From contig CAJWCW010000002.1 of assembly GCA_913030615.1 (NCBI GenBank), positions 1 through 43,275 of the forward strand: a stretch of 43,275 bases of DNA, given 5' to 3'. Below, one piece after another: positions 30,315 through 39,638 of this stretch. The stretch's first letter is position 1; each line of letters begins with the position of its first letter. Source of the stretch: an uncultured Gammaproteobacteria bacterium. GTDB taxonomy: Bacteria; Pseudomonadota; Gammaproteobacteria; Pseudomonadales; Azotimanducaceae. A model generated the notes under the pieces. The model was given only the letters and a program-made list of their open reading frames with translations. It was not told the origin of the DNA and ran no database searches. Position numbers and translations under genes: made by a program.

Positions 30315-31298
30315 ATGGTGCCTGACAGTCTCGCGTTTTCCAACGCGCCCGACTACCATCGACGGCTATCGTGGTCTAACTCAACGAGGTTAGAGGCAAG
30401 AGTGGCTCGCTGGGATCGGGAAGATACAGCAACAATTCCGCAGTGGTTTTGGGACGCAATTGACGTTGAATCCCGGCAAGCCACGGTGGAAATCGATGAT
30501 TGCGACGTGTTCTATCAAGAGTGGGGAGATAGTTCCAAGCCGGGTGTGTTGCTTATTCATGGGATGAATGCACATTCACGATGGTGGGATTTTATTGCGC
30601 CGCTGTTGCTTGACCGGTTTCACGTTGGAGCGATGGATTTGACCGGGATGGGAGACTCCGATTACCGCTACAGTTATGACGCGGAAACCTACGCACAAGA
30701 AATTGTTGGGGTTTGTGATGCTATTGGTTTTGACTCGGATGTGACGGTAGTTGGTCACAGCTTCGGCGGTGTCATGGCGACCAAAGCGATGGACCTTTAC
30801 CAAAATCGATTTGGGGCCTTAGTTCTGGTTGATTCAGGAATTCGCCATCCGGACGAACCTATCCCCGATCGGCCTCAGATGGGTGGTGATCGGGCGAAAG
30901 CCTATCCGGATAAAGAGACAGCGGAAGCACGTTTTCGTCTTTACCCACCGCAGCCATGCGCGAATGAGTTTGTGTTGAAGTACATCGCGAAACAGTCGCT
31001 GATGCGAATTGATGGCGGTGGTTGGGCGTGGAAATTTGATGAAGATCTACCTGGTACTTTGAAGGGTGGAGAGCGATATCCAGAGGAATACGCCGGTTTA
31101 TCGCTCCCCGTTGGAATCATCTATGGATCTGACAGCGAACTTTTTTCCAAGGAAACACTCGAGTACATGCTCTCACTCATTCCAGTTGATGTGGAAGTAT
31201 GTGCAATTGAAGACGCACAGCACCACGTGTTTTTGGATCAACCGCTAAAGTTCGCCCATGAATTGGGTGACATGATCGTACGACTGCGGGCCCATTGA
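30315..31298 (+). CDS. Alpha/beta hydrolase
   Basis: A serine hydrolase of the alpha/beta fold, 327 residues from the ATG at 30315 (an in-frame TTG lies at 30303). Seen are the oxyanion region LLIHGMNAHSRWWD, the nucleophile elbow VVGHSFGG with Ser149, and the terminal histidine in DAQHHVFLDQP; the acid is probably Asp in YGSDSEL. The topology resembles haloalkane dehalogenase/epoxide hydrolase relatives with a cap domain (about 180-250, rich in Pro and Arg). An N-terminal extension of about 60 residues precedes the core. No signal peptide is seen. Substrate unknown; the gene has no informative neighbours. It is convergent with nrdB, with 49 bp between the stops. Confidence 0.88.
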   Translation: MVPDSLAFSNAPDYHRRLSWSNSTRLEARVARWDREDTATIPQWFWDAIDVESRQATVEIDDCDVFYQEWGDSSKPGVLLIHGMNAHSRWWDFIAPLLLDRFHVGAMDLTGMGDSDYRYSYDAETYAQEIVGVCDAIGFDSDVTVVGHSFGGVMATKAMDLYQNRFGALVLVDSGIRHPDEPIPDRPQMGGDRAKAYPDKETAEARFRLYPPQPCANEFVLKYIAKQSLMRIDGGGWAWKFDEDLPGTLKGGERYPEEYAGLSLPVGIIYGSDSELFSKETLEYMLSLIPVDVEVCAIEDAQHHVFLDQPLKFAHELGDMIVRLRAH

Positions 31299-31347
31299 GG
31301 TGATCGATTTTATACGTTGAGCTCTTTGTTGATGGAGGTATTTCTCG

Positions 31348-32622
31348 TTAGTCCCATGACAAAGCCCCACCAGTCTGATATTCGGTAACTCTTGTTTCAA
31401 AAAAGTTTTTTTCCTTTTTCAGGTCCATGATTTCGGACATCCAAGGGAATGGATTTTTCACAGCCTGAAAGCGTTCGGGCAATCCAATTTGAGCGAGCCG
31501 ACGGTTGGCAATGAACTGTAAGTATTCCGCCATCATGTTGCCATTCATCCCGAGAATGCCGCGGGGCATCGTATCGAGTGCGTATTGAGTTTCTAGCTCG
31601 GTCCCCTCCAATATCATCTGAGCCGCTAACTCTTGCATTGACGAATCCCACAATTGTGGGTTTTCAAGTTTGATCTGATTAATCACGTCGATCCCAAAGT
31701 TTACGTGCATCGATTCATCACGAAGAATGTATTGGAACTGTTCGGAGGTGCCGGTCATTTTGTTGCGTCGCCCCATCGAAAGGATCTGTGAGAAACCGCA
31801 GTAAAAGAAAATGCCTTCGAGAACGCAGTAATAAGCAATGAGGTTCTTGAGCAAGGCTTGATTGTCTTCTTGGGTGCCGGTAGTGAATTGAGGATCGGAA
31901 AGCTCTTGGGTGTATTTAAGTGCCCAAGACGCTTTGCGTGCGACCGACGGCACCTCGTGGTACATGTTGAATATCTCGCCTTCATCCATTCCTAACGATT
32001 CGATGCAGTACTGATACGCGTGGGTGTGTATTGCCTCTTCGAAGGCCTGTCGGAGCAGATATTGTCGACACTCCGGGTTGGTGATTAGCCGATAAATGGC
32101 AAGTACTAAATTATTGGCCACGAGCGAATCTGCCGTCGAAAAGAATCCCAGACTTCTTTTAATGACAATTCGTTCGTCTTCACTCAGGCCATCCTCAGAT
32201 TTCCATAGCGCGACATCTGCCGTCATATTGACTTCTTGGGGCATCCAGTGATTCGCGCATCCATCGAGATATTTTTGCCACGCCCAGTCATATTTGAAAG
32301 GTACGAGTTGGTTAAGATCGGCGCGGCAGTTGATCATCCGTTTCTGATCGACAGTGACTCGCTCGGTATTTTCTTGATGAATAGTCGGCGCGATGTCGTC
32401 GTTCGATGTGTCAGGACGAACCAAGTCACTTGACCGGGACTCGTTTGGCGCGGGCATCGTTCTGGCATCGATTTCGGTGGTGAGTGCCTCGGCAGAATCG
32501 TTGGCGTTTTGGTCTGGTCGTAATATTTCAGGGTTGTCGAATTGTTCGACGAGCGGAACAGGCGATGTGCCAACATTGTGGTTGGTAACGCCGTCTTCGC
32601 TATATTCATCCCAACTGAGCAT
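31348..32622 (-). CDS. nrdB: Class Ia ribonucleotide reductase, small subunit
   Basis: Radical-generating subunit that, with NrdA, reduces ribonucleoside diphosphates to deoxyribonucleotides in aerobic growth. The ATG at 32622 is chosen because AGGAGGT lies 6 bases upstream; it gives 424 residues starting [10 protein letters not shown], as in the Pseudomonas enzyme. A variable N-terminal region (about 12-90) precedes [25 protein letters not shown] (split at 20). Di-iron ligands are visible in [10 protein letters not shown] (Glu196, His199, radical Tyr203), EGIFFYCGF and LRDESMH. The C-terminal tail [11 protein letters not shown] is the NrdA docking peptide. It lies 11 bp after nrdA in one operon, with its ribosome binding site overlapping the nrdA stop. 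Confidence 0.98.
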   Translation of the reverse strand: MLSWDEYSEDGVTNHNVGTSPVPLVEQFDNPEILRPDQNANDSAEALTTEIDARTMPAPNESRSSDLVRPDTSNDDIAPTIHQENTERVTVDQKRMINCRADLNQLVPFKYDWAWQKYLDGCANHWMPQEVNMTADVALWKSEDGLSEDERIVIKRSLGFFSTADSLVANNLVLAIYRLITNPECRQYLLRQAFEEAIHTHAYQYCIESLGMDEGEIFNMYHEVPSVARKASWALKYTQELSDPQFTTGTQEDNQALLKNLIAYYCVLEGIFFYCGFSQILSMGRRNKMTGTSEQFQYILRDESMHVNFGIDVINQIKLENPQLWDSSMQELAAQMILEGTELETQYALDTMPRGILGMNGNMMAEYLQFIANRRLAQIGLPERFQAVKNPFPWMSEIMDLKKEKNFFETRVTEYQTGGALSWD

Positions 32623-32628
32623 GTAAGG

Positions 32629-32635
32629 ACCTCCT
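32629..32635 (-). promoter_or_regulatory. Strong ribosome binding site of nrdB
   Basis: AGGAGGT on the minus strand, 6 bases before the ATG at 32622, overlapping the end of nrdA. It fixes the nrdB start and rules out the longer in-frame start at 32652. Confidence 0.85.
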
Positions 32636-35585
32636 ATTGGCAGGCTTCGCAATCCGGATCATCGATTGTGCACGCTTGCGGCACTTCGGCAGGTTCGCCC
32701 ATCGGCTCACCTTGGTGTATTCCGGTAGCAGAAGAGTTGTCTGAAGCAACTGCGTTAAGCGTGCCGTCACCGATCACCGTTGATTTCTCAGTACTAGTGG
32801 CACTGAGTGCACGCAAGTAATACGTGGTTTTTAAACCGCGCATCCAAGCCATGCGGTACATGATGTCGAGTTTATTACCCGACGCATTAGCAATGTAAAG
32901 ATTGAGGGACTGAGCTTGATCAATCCATTTTTGGCGTCGGCTCGCGGCATCCACGAGCCACCTTGGTTCGACTTCAAAAGCTGTCGCGTAAAGTTGCTTA
33001 AGATCGGCCGGTATTCGATCAATGGATTGGAGGCTGCCATCGTAATACTTGAGGTCGTTGACCATCACGCTATCCCAAAGCCCCTGACGTTTTAGATCGT
33101 GAACCATGTGAGGATTAACGACTGTAAACTCACCGGAAAGATTCGATTTAACGAACAGGTTTTGATAGGTCGGTTCGATCGATTGAGTGACGCCGGTAAT
33201 GTTGGCGATGGTTGCCGTGGGTGCAATCGCCATCACATTCGAATTGCGCATTCCGTGGGTCTTGACTCTTGTGCGTAAGTCGTCCCAGTCAAAACGCGTG
33301 TCTAAATTAACGTCCAGATATTCCTTGCCTCTTTCGTCTTGGAGACGCTCTAACGAGTCGATGGGTAATATTCCTTGGCTCCACAAAGACCCTTCAAAGC
33401 TTGTGTAACTCCCCCGTTCCTTGGCGAGTTCACTGGATGATTCGATAGCGTAATAAGAAATCGCCTCCATAGATTCGTCGGCAAATTCAACCGCCGCGTC
33501 GGACGCATAAGCGATTCGTTTTCGGTACAGCGCGTCTTGAAATCCCATGATTCCCAACCCCACTGGCCGGTGGCGCATGTTTGAAGTTCGAGCAGCTGGT
33601 ACCGCGTAGTAGTTTATGTCGATGACGTTATCGAGCATTCGGATGGCTGTACGCACTGTTTTCTTGAGTTTTTCGGTATCAAAATGGCCCGATTCGGTGA
33701 CATGTTGCGCGAGATTAATGGAGCCGAGATTACAGACCGCAATTTCTTCCGCTGACGTATTTAAGGTGATTTCGGTGCATAAGTTCGACGAGTGCACAAC
33801 ACCGATATGCTGTTGAGGGGATCGCGTGTTGCAGGAGTCTTTAAAGGTGATCCACGGGTGCCCTGTCTCGTAGAGCATCGACAGCATCTTTCTCCACAAC
33901 TCCTGTGCCTTAACTCGCTTGTAGAGTTCTAACTCGCCCGTCCGCGTCAACGCTTCATAGTCGAGATAACGAGTTTCGAAGGCGCTGCCGTGTAAATCGT
34001 GTAAATCGGATACGTCGTTGGGGGAAAAGAGGGTCCAATCACCGTCTTCGAAGACGCGTTTCATGAACAGATCCGGTATCCAGTTGGCCGTGTTCATGTC
34101 GTGTGTTCGACGACGATCATCGCCAGTATTTTTGCGGAGCTCTAAAAATTCTTCGATGTCCAGGTGCCAGGTTTCGAGATACGAACATACGGCGCCTTTA
34201 CGTTTGCCCCCTTGGTTCACTGCGACAGCGGTATCGTTCACAACTTTGAGGAAGGGTACGACTCCCTGCGATTTACCATTCGTTCCCTTGATGTACGCAC
34301 CGAGTGCTCGTACCGGCGTCCAGTCATTTCCAAGGCCACCCGCCCACTTGGACAACATAGCGTTATCACGAATAGCGCTATAGATACCGTCCAAATCGTC
34401 GGAGACGGTCGTCAGGAAACAAGACGATAATTGCGACCGTAGTGTTCCCGAATTAAATAACGTAGGTGTTGAACTCATAAAATCGAACGATGATAGGAGC
34501 TCGTAAAATTCAATAGCCCGTTCTTCGGGTTCCTCTTCCTGAATGGCTAAACCCATCGCGACCCGCATGAAGAAGATCTGTGGCAGCTCGAACCGAACCT
34601 CGTTCGAATGTAAAAAATATCGGTCGTATAAGGTCTGTAAACCGAGATAATTGAATTGAAGGTCGCGTTCCGGGATTAGCGATGAACCCAACCGGACGAG
34701 ATCATAGCGTTCGAGTTCTGGTGCGAGTAACTCTAATTCGACGCCTCGATGGATAAAGGCCTGAAACGCTTTGCCATAAGTGTCCAACATCTGCGAGTGG
34801 GTGGCTTGATAATCTTCTTGTCCTTGACTGCGTACGTCGAGAAATTCGAGTGTCTCGGTACGAAGTTGATCTAGCAAAAGTCGTGCGGTGACAAATGTGT
34901 AGTTAGGATCCTCCTCGACCAATGTTCGTGCCGTAATTAGCAAAGACGTGGCGACGTCCACTTCGGATATTCCGTCATACATATTGGATAACGATTCAGT
35001 CAGGATGCGATCTGCATCGACGTCTTCGAGTCCTTCGCACGCTTCAGTAACTAACGTGCGGATCCGGCCCACATCGAGGGCGGCGCGATCGCCGCCCCGT
35101 CGCACGACATTAATCGCTATCGGGGTTTCCGTTGTTGGGTCGACGTCCTCGGCTTCCCGTGCACGAGCCCGATCTTCTCGGTACAGAACGTAAGTTCTCG
35201 CAACTTTATGTTCTCCAGAACGCATCAGCGCCAGCTCTACCTGATCCTGCACATCCTCGATGTGAATGGTTCCACCAGACGGCAATCGGCGCACAAATAT
35301 CGACGATACCAGCCCAGCTAAACCAGTGACGAGTTCGCGAATACGCGGCGATGCTGCCGCGGTACCACCCTCGACTGCTAGGAACGCTTTGGTGATTGCG
35401 ACCGCGATTTTGTCCTCGGCGTAGGGCACAACGGTGCCATTACGTTTAATGACTCGAATCTGACCGGGTGCGGTCGCTGCGATCGATGGGCTAATTGGAC
35501 CTGGGGTTGGTGCAGTCACTTTGGTTGGACTGTTTTCGAGCGATTCTTGGGATTGGCCATTTGGGTCGACCGATTCTGCTTGCAT
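32634..35585 (-). CDS. nrdA: Class Ia ribonucleotide reductase, large subunit with two ATP-cones
   Basis: Catalytic subunit of ribonucleotide reductase, 983 residues, longer than the E. coli enzyme because it carries two N-terminal ATP-cone domains. The first is about 42-140 ([22 protein letters not shown], split). The second is about 155-250 ([18 protein letters not shown]), as known for Pseudomonas NrdA. The catalytic core shows [13 protein letters not shown] (redox Cys), [11 protein letters not shown] (radical Cys with Asn and Glu) and [11 protein letters not shown] (second redox Cys). [17 protein letters not shown] follows, and the C-terminal cysteine pair in CEACQ accepts electrons. The N-terminus (1-40) is a Pro/Ser-rich extension. 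It is divergent from glpK; three related palindromes lie upstream. Confidence 0.98.
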   Translation of the reverse strand: MQAESVDPNGQSQESLENSPTKVTAPTPGPISPSIAATAPGQIRVIKRNGTVVPYAEDKIAVAITKAFLAVEGGTAAASPRIRELVTGLAGLVSSIFVRRLPSGGTIHIEDVQDQVELALMRSGEHKVARTYVLYREDRARAREAEDVDPTTETPIAINVVRRGGDRAALDVGRIRTLVTEACEGLEDVDADRILTESLSNMYDGISEVDVATSLLITARTLVEEDPNYTFVTARLLLDQLRTETLEFLDVRSQGQEDYQATHSQMLDTYGKAFQAFIHRGVELELLAPELERYDLVRLGSSLIPERDLQFNYLGLQTLYDRYFLHSNEVRFELPQIFFMRVAMGLAIQEEEPEERAIEFYELLSSFDFMSSTPTLFNSGTLRSQLSSCFLTTVSDDLDGIYSAIRDNAMLSKWAGGLGNDWTPVRALGAYIKGTNGKSQGVVPFLKVVNDTAVAVNQGGKRKGAVCSYLETWHLDIEEFLELRKNTGDDRRRTHDMNTANWIPDLFMKRVFEDGDWTLFSPNDVSDLHDLHGSAFETRYLDYEALTRTGELELYKRVKAQELWRKMLSMLYETGHPWITFKDSCNTRSPQQHIGVVHSSNLCTEITLNTSAEEIAVCNLGSINLAQHVTESGHFDTEKLKKTVRTAIRMLDNVIDINYYAVPAARTSNMRHRPVGLGIMGFQDALYRKRIAYASDAAVEFADESMEAISYYAIESSSELAKERGSYTSFEGSLWSQGILPIDSLERLQDERGKEYLDVNLDTRFDWDDLRTRVKTHGMRNSNVMAIAPTATIANITGVTQSIEPTYQNLFVKSNLSGEFTVVNPHMVHDLKRQGLWDSVMVNDLKYYDGSLQSIDRIPADLKQLYATAFEVEPRWLVDAASRRQKWIDQAQSLNLYIANASGNKLDIMYRMAWMRGLKTTYYLRALSATSTEKSTVIGDGTLNAVASDNSSATGIHQGEPMGEPAEVPQACTIDDPDCEACQ

Positions 35586-35663
35586 TAAAGATGGGTCCCC
35601 TTTTCGACTTCTCGGCTACGTTTTGAGCGCCACTAACCAGACAAGAATGGGCTTCTTGGACAT

Positions 35664-35679
35664 ATACTATATGTGGTGG
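35664..35679. promoter_or_regulatory. NrdR-box-like palindrome, site 1
   Basis: Core CTATATGTGG (35667-35676) matches 12 of 16 positions of the NrdR box pattern acaCwAtATaTwGtgt by hand alignment. It overlaps a possible minus-strand -10 (TATAGT) for nrdA, a good place for repression. Confidence 0.5.
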
Positions 35680-35753
35680 TGCCCGTCTCTAGCTTATGTT
35701 GCCGATCCGGGGGATTCAAACGTTGTTTGTTCCGAGACGACAACTGCACAAAC

Positions 35754-35769
35754 ACACCATATGTAGTTT
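35754..35769. promoter_or_regulatory. NrdR-box-like palindrome, site 2
   Basis: Core CCATATGTAG (35757-35766) matches 13 of 16 positions of the NrdR box pattern by hand alignment. It lies 90 bp from site 1, not at the 31-32 bp expected for a classical tandem pair. Confidence 0.5.
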
Positions 35770-35871
35770 TTTTTGTACGAGCGGCACAACATAAAGGGAT
35801 AATAACGGGAATGCAAGAAACTCCTTGGGGAAAACCTGTGGATTGTCTGTGAGATACAAGGTAATGCAACT

Positions 35872-35889
35872 ACTACTACATGTAGTAGT
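35872..35889. promoter_or_regulatory. Perfect 18-bp palindrome upstream of glpK, site 3
   Basis: ACTACTACA and TGTAGTAGT form a perfect 18-bp palindrome whose core CTACATGTAG resembles sites 1 and 2 (10 of 16 to the NrdR pattern). It lies 35 bp before the glpK ATG and could be an operator for glpK or the third member of the nrdA set. Confidence 0.5.
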
Positions 35890-35924
35890 TGCGTAACAAA
35901 GAATAGAGGAGCGAAAAACGAGCT

Positions 35925-37409
35925 ATGAACTACATATTGGCGATAGATCAGGGCACGTCGAGTTCGCGCGCAATCGTTTTCGACGACGTTGGCAATCCAG
36001 TTGGAGAAGGCAGTTGCCCCTTTGATCAAATTTTTCCGCGCGATGGCTGGGTCGAACAAGATTCAGAGGTTATTTGGAACACAACATTGAAAGCGGCACG
36101 CAATGCAATCGCGTCCTCACCGGTGGAGGCGGCGGGAATAGCAGCGATTGGCATTACGAATCAAAGGGAAACAACATTGCTTTGGGACGCAGAGTCGGGA
36201 GAAGCCGTCCACAACGCGATCGTTTGGCAAGATCGCCGCACCGCAGAACGGTGCGTTCAAATGCAATCAGATGGGATGGCGAGAACTGTCAACGACGTGA
36301 CGGGTCTTGTTATCGATCCATATTTTTCAAGTACCAAAGTTGAATGGTTGCTTCGTGACCCCGAAGCGCAGCGCTTAGCTAGGGCAGATCGGTTGCGATT
36401 CGGCACAGTCGACACGTTTCTAGTGTGGCGACTTACGGGAGGCCGAAGTCATGCCACGGACGCCACTAATGCCGCTCGTACGCAGCTATTCGACATCACA
36501 CGTCATGTTTGGAGCGATATCTTGTTGGACTATTTTGGGATTCCGGCCAGTTTACTCCCGGAGGTCAAGGACAGTATCGCAGACTATGGGAGGGCGGAAG
36601 CGCGTTGGTTTGGTGCCGAAATACCCATTTTTGGCATCGCCGGAGATCAACAAGCGGCGCTAATCGGCCAGGGTTGTATTTCGCCGGGTATGGCGAAAAG
36701 CACATACGGCACGGGTTGTTTTGTCATGGTGAATACCGGAACAAAGCGGGTGGACTCTACAACGGGATTGCTGACCACCATTGGTTATAGGGTTAATGGT
36801 CGTACTACGTTTGCGACAGAAGGCAGCATTTTTTCGGCCGGGGTCGCCGTCAAATGGTTACGCGACAAGTTAGGTTTTATTGAAAACGCAGCCGAAACAG
36901 CGGAAATCGCAAGGAAGACGGGTGGCGATACCAACGGTGTCTACGTCGTGCCAGCCTTTACGGGCCTTGGCGCTCCGCATTGGCGACCGGACGCACGGGG
37001 AGTCATATCGGGATTAACTCTCGATTCTGGTGTGGATGAGATTGTGACGGCGACGCTGTCGAGCATAGCGTTTCAGACGATGGACTTATTTAACGCTTTT
37101 CGATCCGACGGGATTGAGCCGCAACGGATGAGGATTGACGGTGGTATGGTCCAAAACGATTGGTTTTGTCAGTTCCTATCCGACGTAACAGAACTGGATT
37201 TGGAACGACCTAAGCATACAGAGACCACGGCCTTGGGCGCCGGTTTCCTGGCTGCAATAGGAGCGGGGCTCATTAATGATCTAGAGGAAGCGAGCCGCCA
37301 CTGGACCATTGACCGACGTTTTTCGCCTGCTATGGAAGACGTCGATCGTTCCGCACGCGTAGACGGATGGCGACGCGCTGTATCGCAAGCGCTTGCTATT
37401 GATCCCTGA
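35925..37409 (+). CDS. glpK: Glycerol kinase
   Basis: Phosphorylates glycerol to glycerol 3-phosphate at the expense of ATP. The 494 residues show the FGGY-family fold: DQGTSSSRAI (phosphate-binding loop, about 8-17), GITNQRETTLLWD, VWQDRRTAERC and DPYFSSTKVEWLL. Later come GIAGDQQAALIGQG, STYGTGCF and RIDGGMVQNDWFCQFLSD near 405. YFSSTK has Ser where E. coli has Gly, a mild change. The length is typical. glpF and glpD are not adjacent, which is unusual. GAGGAG lies about 14 bases upstream of the ATG, rather far. It is convergent with argF. Confidence 0.97.
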   Translation: MNYILAIDQGTSSSRAIVFDDVGNPVGEGSCPFDQIFPRDGWVEQDSEVIWNTTLKAARNAIASSPVEAAGIAAIGITNQRETTLLWDAESGEAVHNAIVWQDRRTAERCVQMQSDGMARTVNDVTGLVIDPYFSSTKVEWLLRDPEAQRLARADRLRFGTVDTFLVWRLTGGRSHATDATNAARTQLFDITRHVWSDILLDYFGIPASLLPEVKDSIADYGRAEARWFGAEIPIFGIAGDQQAALIGQGCISPGMAKSTYGTGCFVMVNTGTKRVDSTTGLLTTIGYRVNGRTTFATEGSIFSAGVAVKWLRDKLGFIENAAETAEIARKTGGDTNGVYVVPAFTGLGAPHWRPDARGVISGLTLDSGVDEIVTATLSSIAFQTMDLFNAFRSDGIEPQRMRIDGGMVQNDWFCQFLSDVTELDLERPKHTETTALGAGFLAAIGAGLINDLEEASRHWTIDRRFSPAMEDVDRSARVDGWRRAVSQALAIDP

Positions 37410-37453
37410 GGATCTTTCTGGCCCTTGTATAATCTATGCCTGAATCGTTGAAG

Positions 37454-38359
37454 TTAGCCCAGCATGAACTCGAGCAGGGCTTTTTGAGAGTGCAGTCTAT
37501 TACCCGCCTCCTCCCAAACAACGGAACGTGGATCGTCGAGTAAGTCGTCACTGATTTCTTCGCCCCGATGCGCGGGAAGGCAGTGCATAAAAAGCGCGTT
37601 GGCATCCGCGTTGTCGAGTAAATCCGCGTTGACCTGGAAACCTCGAAAGGCCTCACGGCGCTCGGAACGTTCGTTTTCTCGACCCATCGATGACCATACG
37701 TCCGTGACTACTAGGTTAGCGCCAGATACTGCTTCTTCGGGCGTAGCGACCCAGCGTGCACGATTGTTGTCGTCGATAATATCTTCGTCCGGCCGAAATT
37801 CCGTCGGCGTCGAAATTGCCAAGTCGAAGTCGAATTGACTCGACGCAAGAATGTAAGAGTTGCACATATTGTAACCGTCGCCGATAAAAGCAACCGATTG
37901 ATCCCGAATAGACCCTCGTTTCTCGACGAACGTTTGCATATCCGCGAGGAGTTGACACGGATGGAAACGATCGCTCATGCCATTGATTACGGGAACTGAA
38001 GACGCCGCTGCAAAACGGCTGATGTCGGTGTGATCCCGGACTCGCAGCATGACGATATCGACCAACGACGAGAGTACGTGCGCCGTATCCTCTATCGGCT
38101 CCCCACGACCCAATTGAGTTTCATCGGGCCGCAAGAAAATGGCGTGGCCCCCAAGTTGATGCATGCCGGTTTCAAAAGCCACCCGCGTCCGAGTCGATTT
38201 GAGTTCGAAGATCATGGCCATGGTTTTTCCGTCAAGGGGTCTGTGTTGAATCCCTGACTCGTGCAAACGCTTAAGTTCGGAGGCGCGTTCAATGATTTGT
38301 TCGAGGTCCCCACGAGAAAAGTCCATTAGGGATAGGAAATTCTTGACCGACATCTGCAT
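37454..38359 (-). CDS. argF: Ornithine carbamoyltransferase, anabolic
   Basis: Makes citrulline from ornithine and carbamoyl phosphate in arginine synthesis. The 301 residues have the carbamoyl-phosphate loop STRTR (55-59), FHPCQLLAD with His133-Gln136, the SMG loop in DVWSSMG, and the ornithine motif MHCLPAHRGEE near 268. The start may be Met1 at 38359 or Met3 at 38353; no strong ribosome binding site distinguishes them. It lies 23 bp after argD on the same strand, so the two are likely one operon. The short length fits the anabolic trimeric type rather than the catabolic ArcB (about 335). Confidence 0.96.
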   Translation of the reverse strand: MQMSVKNFLSLMDFSRGDLEQIIERASELKRLHESGIQHRPLDGKTMAMIFELKSTRTRVAFETGMHQLGGHAIFLRPDETQLGRGEPIEDTAHVLSSLVDIVMLRVRDHTDISRFAAASSVPVINGMSDRFHPCQLLADMQTFVEKRGSIRDQSVAFIGDGYNMCNSYILASSQFDFDLAISTPTEFRPDEDIIDDNNRARWVATPEEAVSGANLVVTDVWSSMGRENERSERREAFRGFQVNADLLDNADANALFMHCLPAHRGEEISDDLLDDPRSVVWEEAGNRLHSQKALLEFMLG

Positions 38360-38382
38360 GCAGCCGTGGTTCGACGGGCTCT

Positions 38383-39561
38383 TTATGAACCGGCTGTTTG
38401 AACGATCGACGTCACTATTTCGACGATTTCGTCTGCTTCGTCATCCGTTAGATTCAAGGGTGGGAGCAATCGCAGAACCGTATCGGTGGTAACGTTCAAC
38501 AGCAGTCTTTTTGATAACGCCTGTTGGATTAGATCGGTGCAGGGGTTGTCGAGCTCGACGGCGATCATCATGCCTTTTCCTCGGATATCGCGAACGTGGT
38601 TGAGTCCTTCAAGTTGTTTGATGAGCGCGTTTTTGATGCGTTCACCGAGTTCGGCAGCACGTTCTATGACGCCGCCGTCCGTGAGTTCGGTGATTACGGC
38701 TAGAGCCGCCGCGCACGAGAGTGGGTTACCACCAAATGTCGAACCATGCGTTCCCGCAACGAGTGTTTCAGCCGCGGTACCGCGAGCCAAACAAGCCCCA
38801 ATAGGAACACCGTTCCCTAACCCTTTCGCCGTCGTTACGACGTCGGGCAATATATTCGTATGTTGATACGCAAAGTAGCGACCTGTCCTTCCGTTTCCGG
38901 TTTGGACTTCATCGAGGATTAGCAGCCAGTCCTGGTCGTCACAGATTTCGCGCAACTTCTGAAGGTAATCGTCGGCAGGAATCTGTACTCCACCCTCGCC
39001 CAATACGGGTTCCACAAAAATGGCGACAACGCCACTATTGTTTGTTGCGATATTGGTGATCGCTGGTATGTCGTTGTAGGGTGCCCGTAGAAAGCCTCCA
39101 AGCAACGGTTCGAAACTCGCTTGGACCTTGCGATTACCCGTTGCTGTGAGCGTTGCCATGGTGCGTCCATGAAAACTGCCTTCCATCGCGATCACCTGGG
39201 GGTTTTCGATCCCGCGTTCATTGCCGTAGCGACGAGCAATTTTCAACGCTGCTTCGTTCGCCTCCGCACCCGAATTGGCGAAGAAAACGTTGTCCATGCC
39301 AGAAATTTCGCAGAGGCGAGCGGCAAGTTGTGTTTGTAGAGGGATCTCATAAAGATTCGACGTATGTAATAGGGTTTCAGCTTGCCGCTGGATCGCTTCA
39401 GTGACCGCAGGATGAGCGTGGCCCAGTCCACAAACCGCGATACCGGCGAGCGCATCGAGATAACGGTTCCCTTCGGCATCGAACAGGCATGCGCCCTCAC
39501 CACGTTCGAAAGATACCGGTAAGCGCCCATAGGTAGGCATTATTGTGGGTACGCTCGACAT
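38383..39561 (-). CDS. argD: Acetylornithine aminotransferase
   Basis: PLP enzyme converting N-acetylglutamate semialdehyde to N-acetylornithine (often also succinyldiaminopimelate). The start at ATG 39561 is preferred: GGAGG (complement of 39569-39573) lies 7 bases upstream, while the open frame to 39642 would run through a hairpin. That gives 392 residues. Motifs: YLDALAGIAVCGLGHAHP, FFANSGAEANEAALKIAR, GSFHGRTMATLTATG, LLILDEVQTGNGRTG, the PLP lysine in TTAKGLGNG and GSTFGGNPLSCAAALA. These fit ArgD of class III aminotransferases. It is upstream of argF. Confidence 0.95.
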   Translation of the reverse strand: MSSVPTIMPTYGRLPVSFERGEGACLFDAEGNRYLDALAGIAVCGLGHAHPAVTEAIQRQAETLLHTSNLYEIPLQTQLAARLCEISGMDNVFFANSGAEANEAALKIARRYGNERGIENPQVIAMEGSFHGRTMATLTATGNRKVQASFEPLLGGFLRAPYNDIPAITNIATNNSGVVAIFVEPVLGEGGVQIPADDYLQKLREICDDQDWLLILDEVQTGNGRTGRYFAYQHTNILPDVVTTAKGLGNGVPIGACLARGTAAETLVAGTHGSTFGGNPLSCAAALAVITELTDGGVIERAAELGERIKNALIKQLEGLNHVRDIRGKGMMIAVELDNPCTDLIQQALSKRLLLNVTTDTVLRLLPPLNLTDDEADEIVEIVTSIVQTAGS

Positions 39562-39583
39562 CATCTTCCCTCCAAAACAAACG

Positions 39584-39603
39584 CGGGCAGCGTTTGCTGC
39601 CCG
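39584..39603 (-). terminator. Hairpin with T-rich tract between patB-like gene and argD
   Basis: An 8-bp stem with a 4-base loop (CGGGCAGC, then GCTGCCCG). On the minus strand it is followed by CGTTTGTTTTGG, a T-rich tract, and then at once by the argD ribosome binding site. It could terminate transcription of the upstream patB-like gene or act as an attenuator for argD-argF. The T-tract is interrupted, so efficiency is uncertain. Confidence 0.55.
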
Positions 39604-39638
39604 GGAAACGAACGATATTAGTCGAGGAGGCTTTCCTG

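Larger units (their letters stand above)
35586..35924. other. nrdA-glpK divergent regulatory spacer
   Basis: This 339-bp non-coding spacer separates nrdA (minus) and glpK (plus). It holds three sites sharing the pattern CYAYATGTRG (listed separately) and a small inverted repeat CAAGAA and TTCTTG around tgggc (35642-35658). The first site overlaps TATAGT on the minus strand, which could be the nrdA -10. A partial DnaA-box-like TGTGGATTG occurs at 35837. No reading frame here looks coding. Confidence 0.6.

Noticed and set aside
35837-35845. DnaA-box-like TGTGGATTG in the nrdA-glpK spacer
   Set aside because: Only 7 of 9 matches and single; too weak to call although DnaA controls nrdA in E. coli.
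37410-37453. TATAAT sequence between convergent glpK and argF
   Set aside because: Lies between two gene ends with no downstream start in either direction, so it is probably chance.
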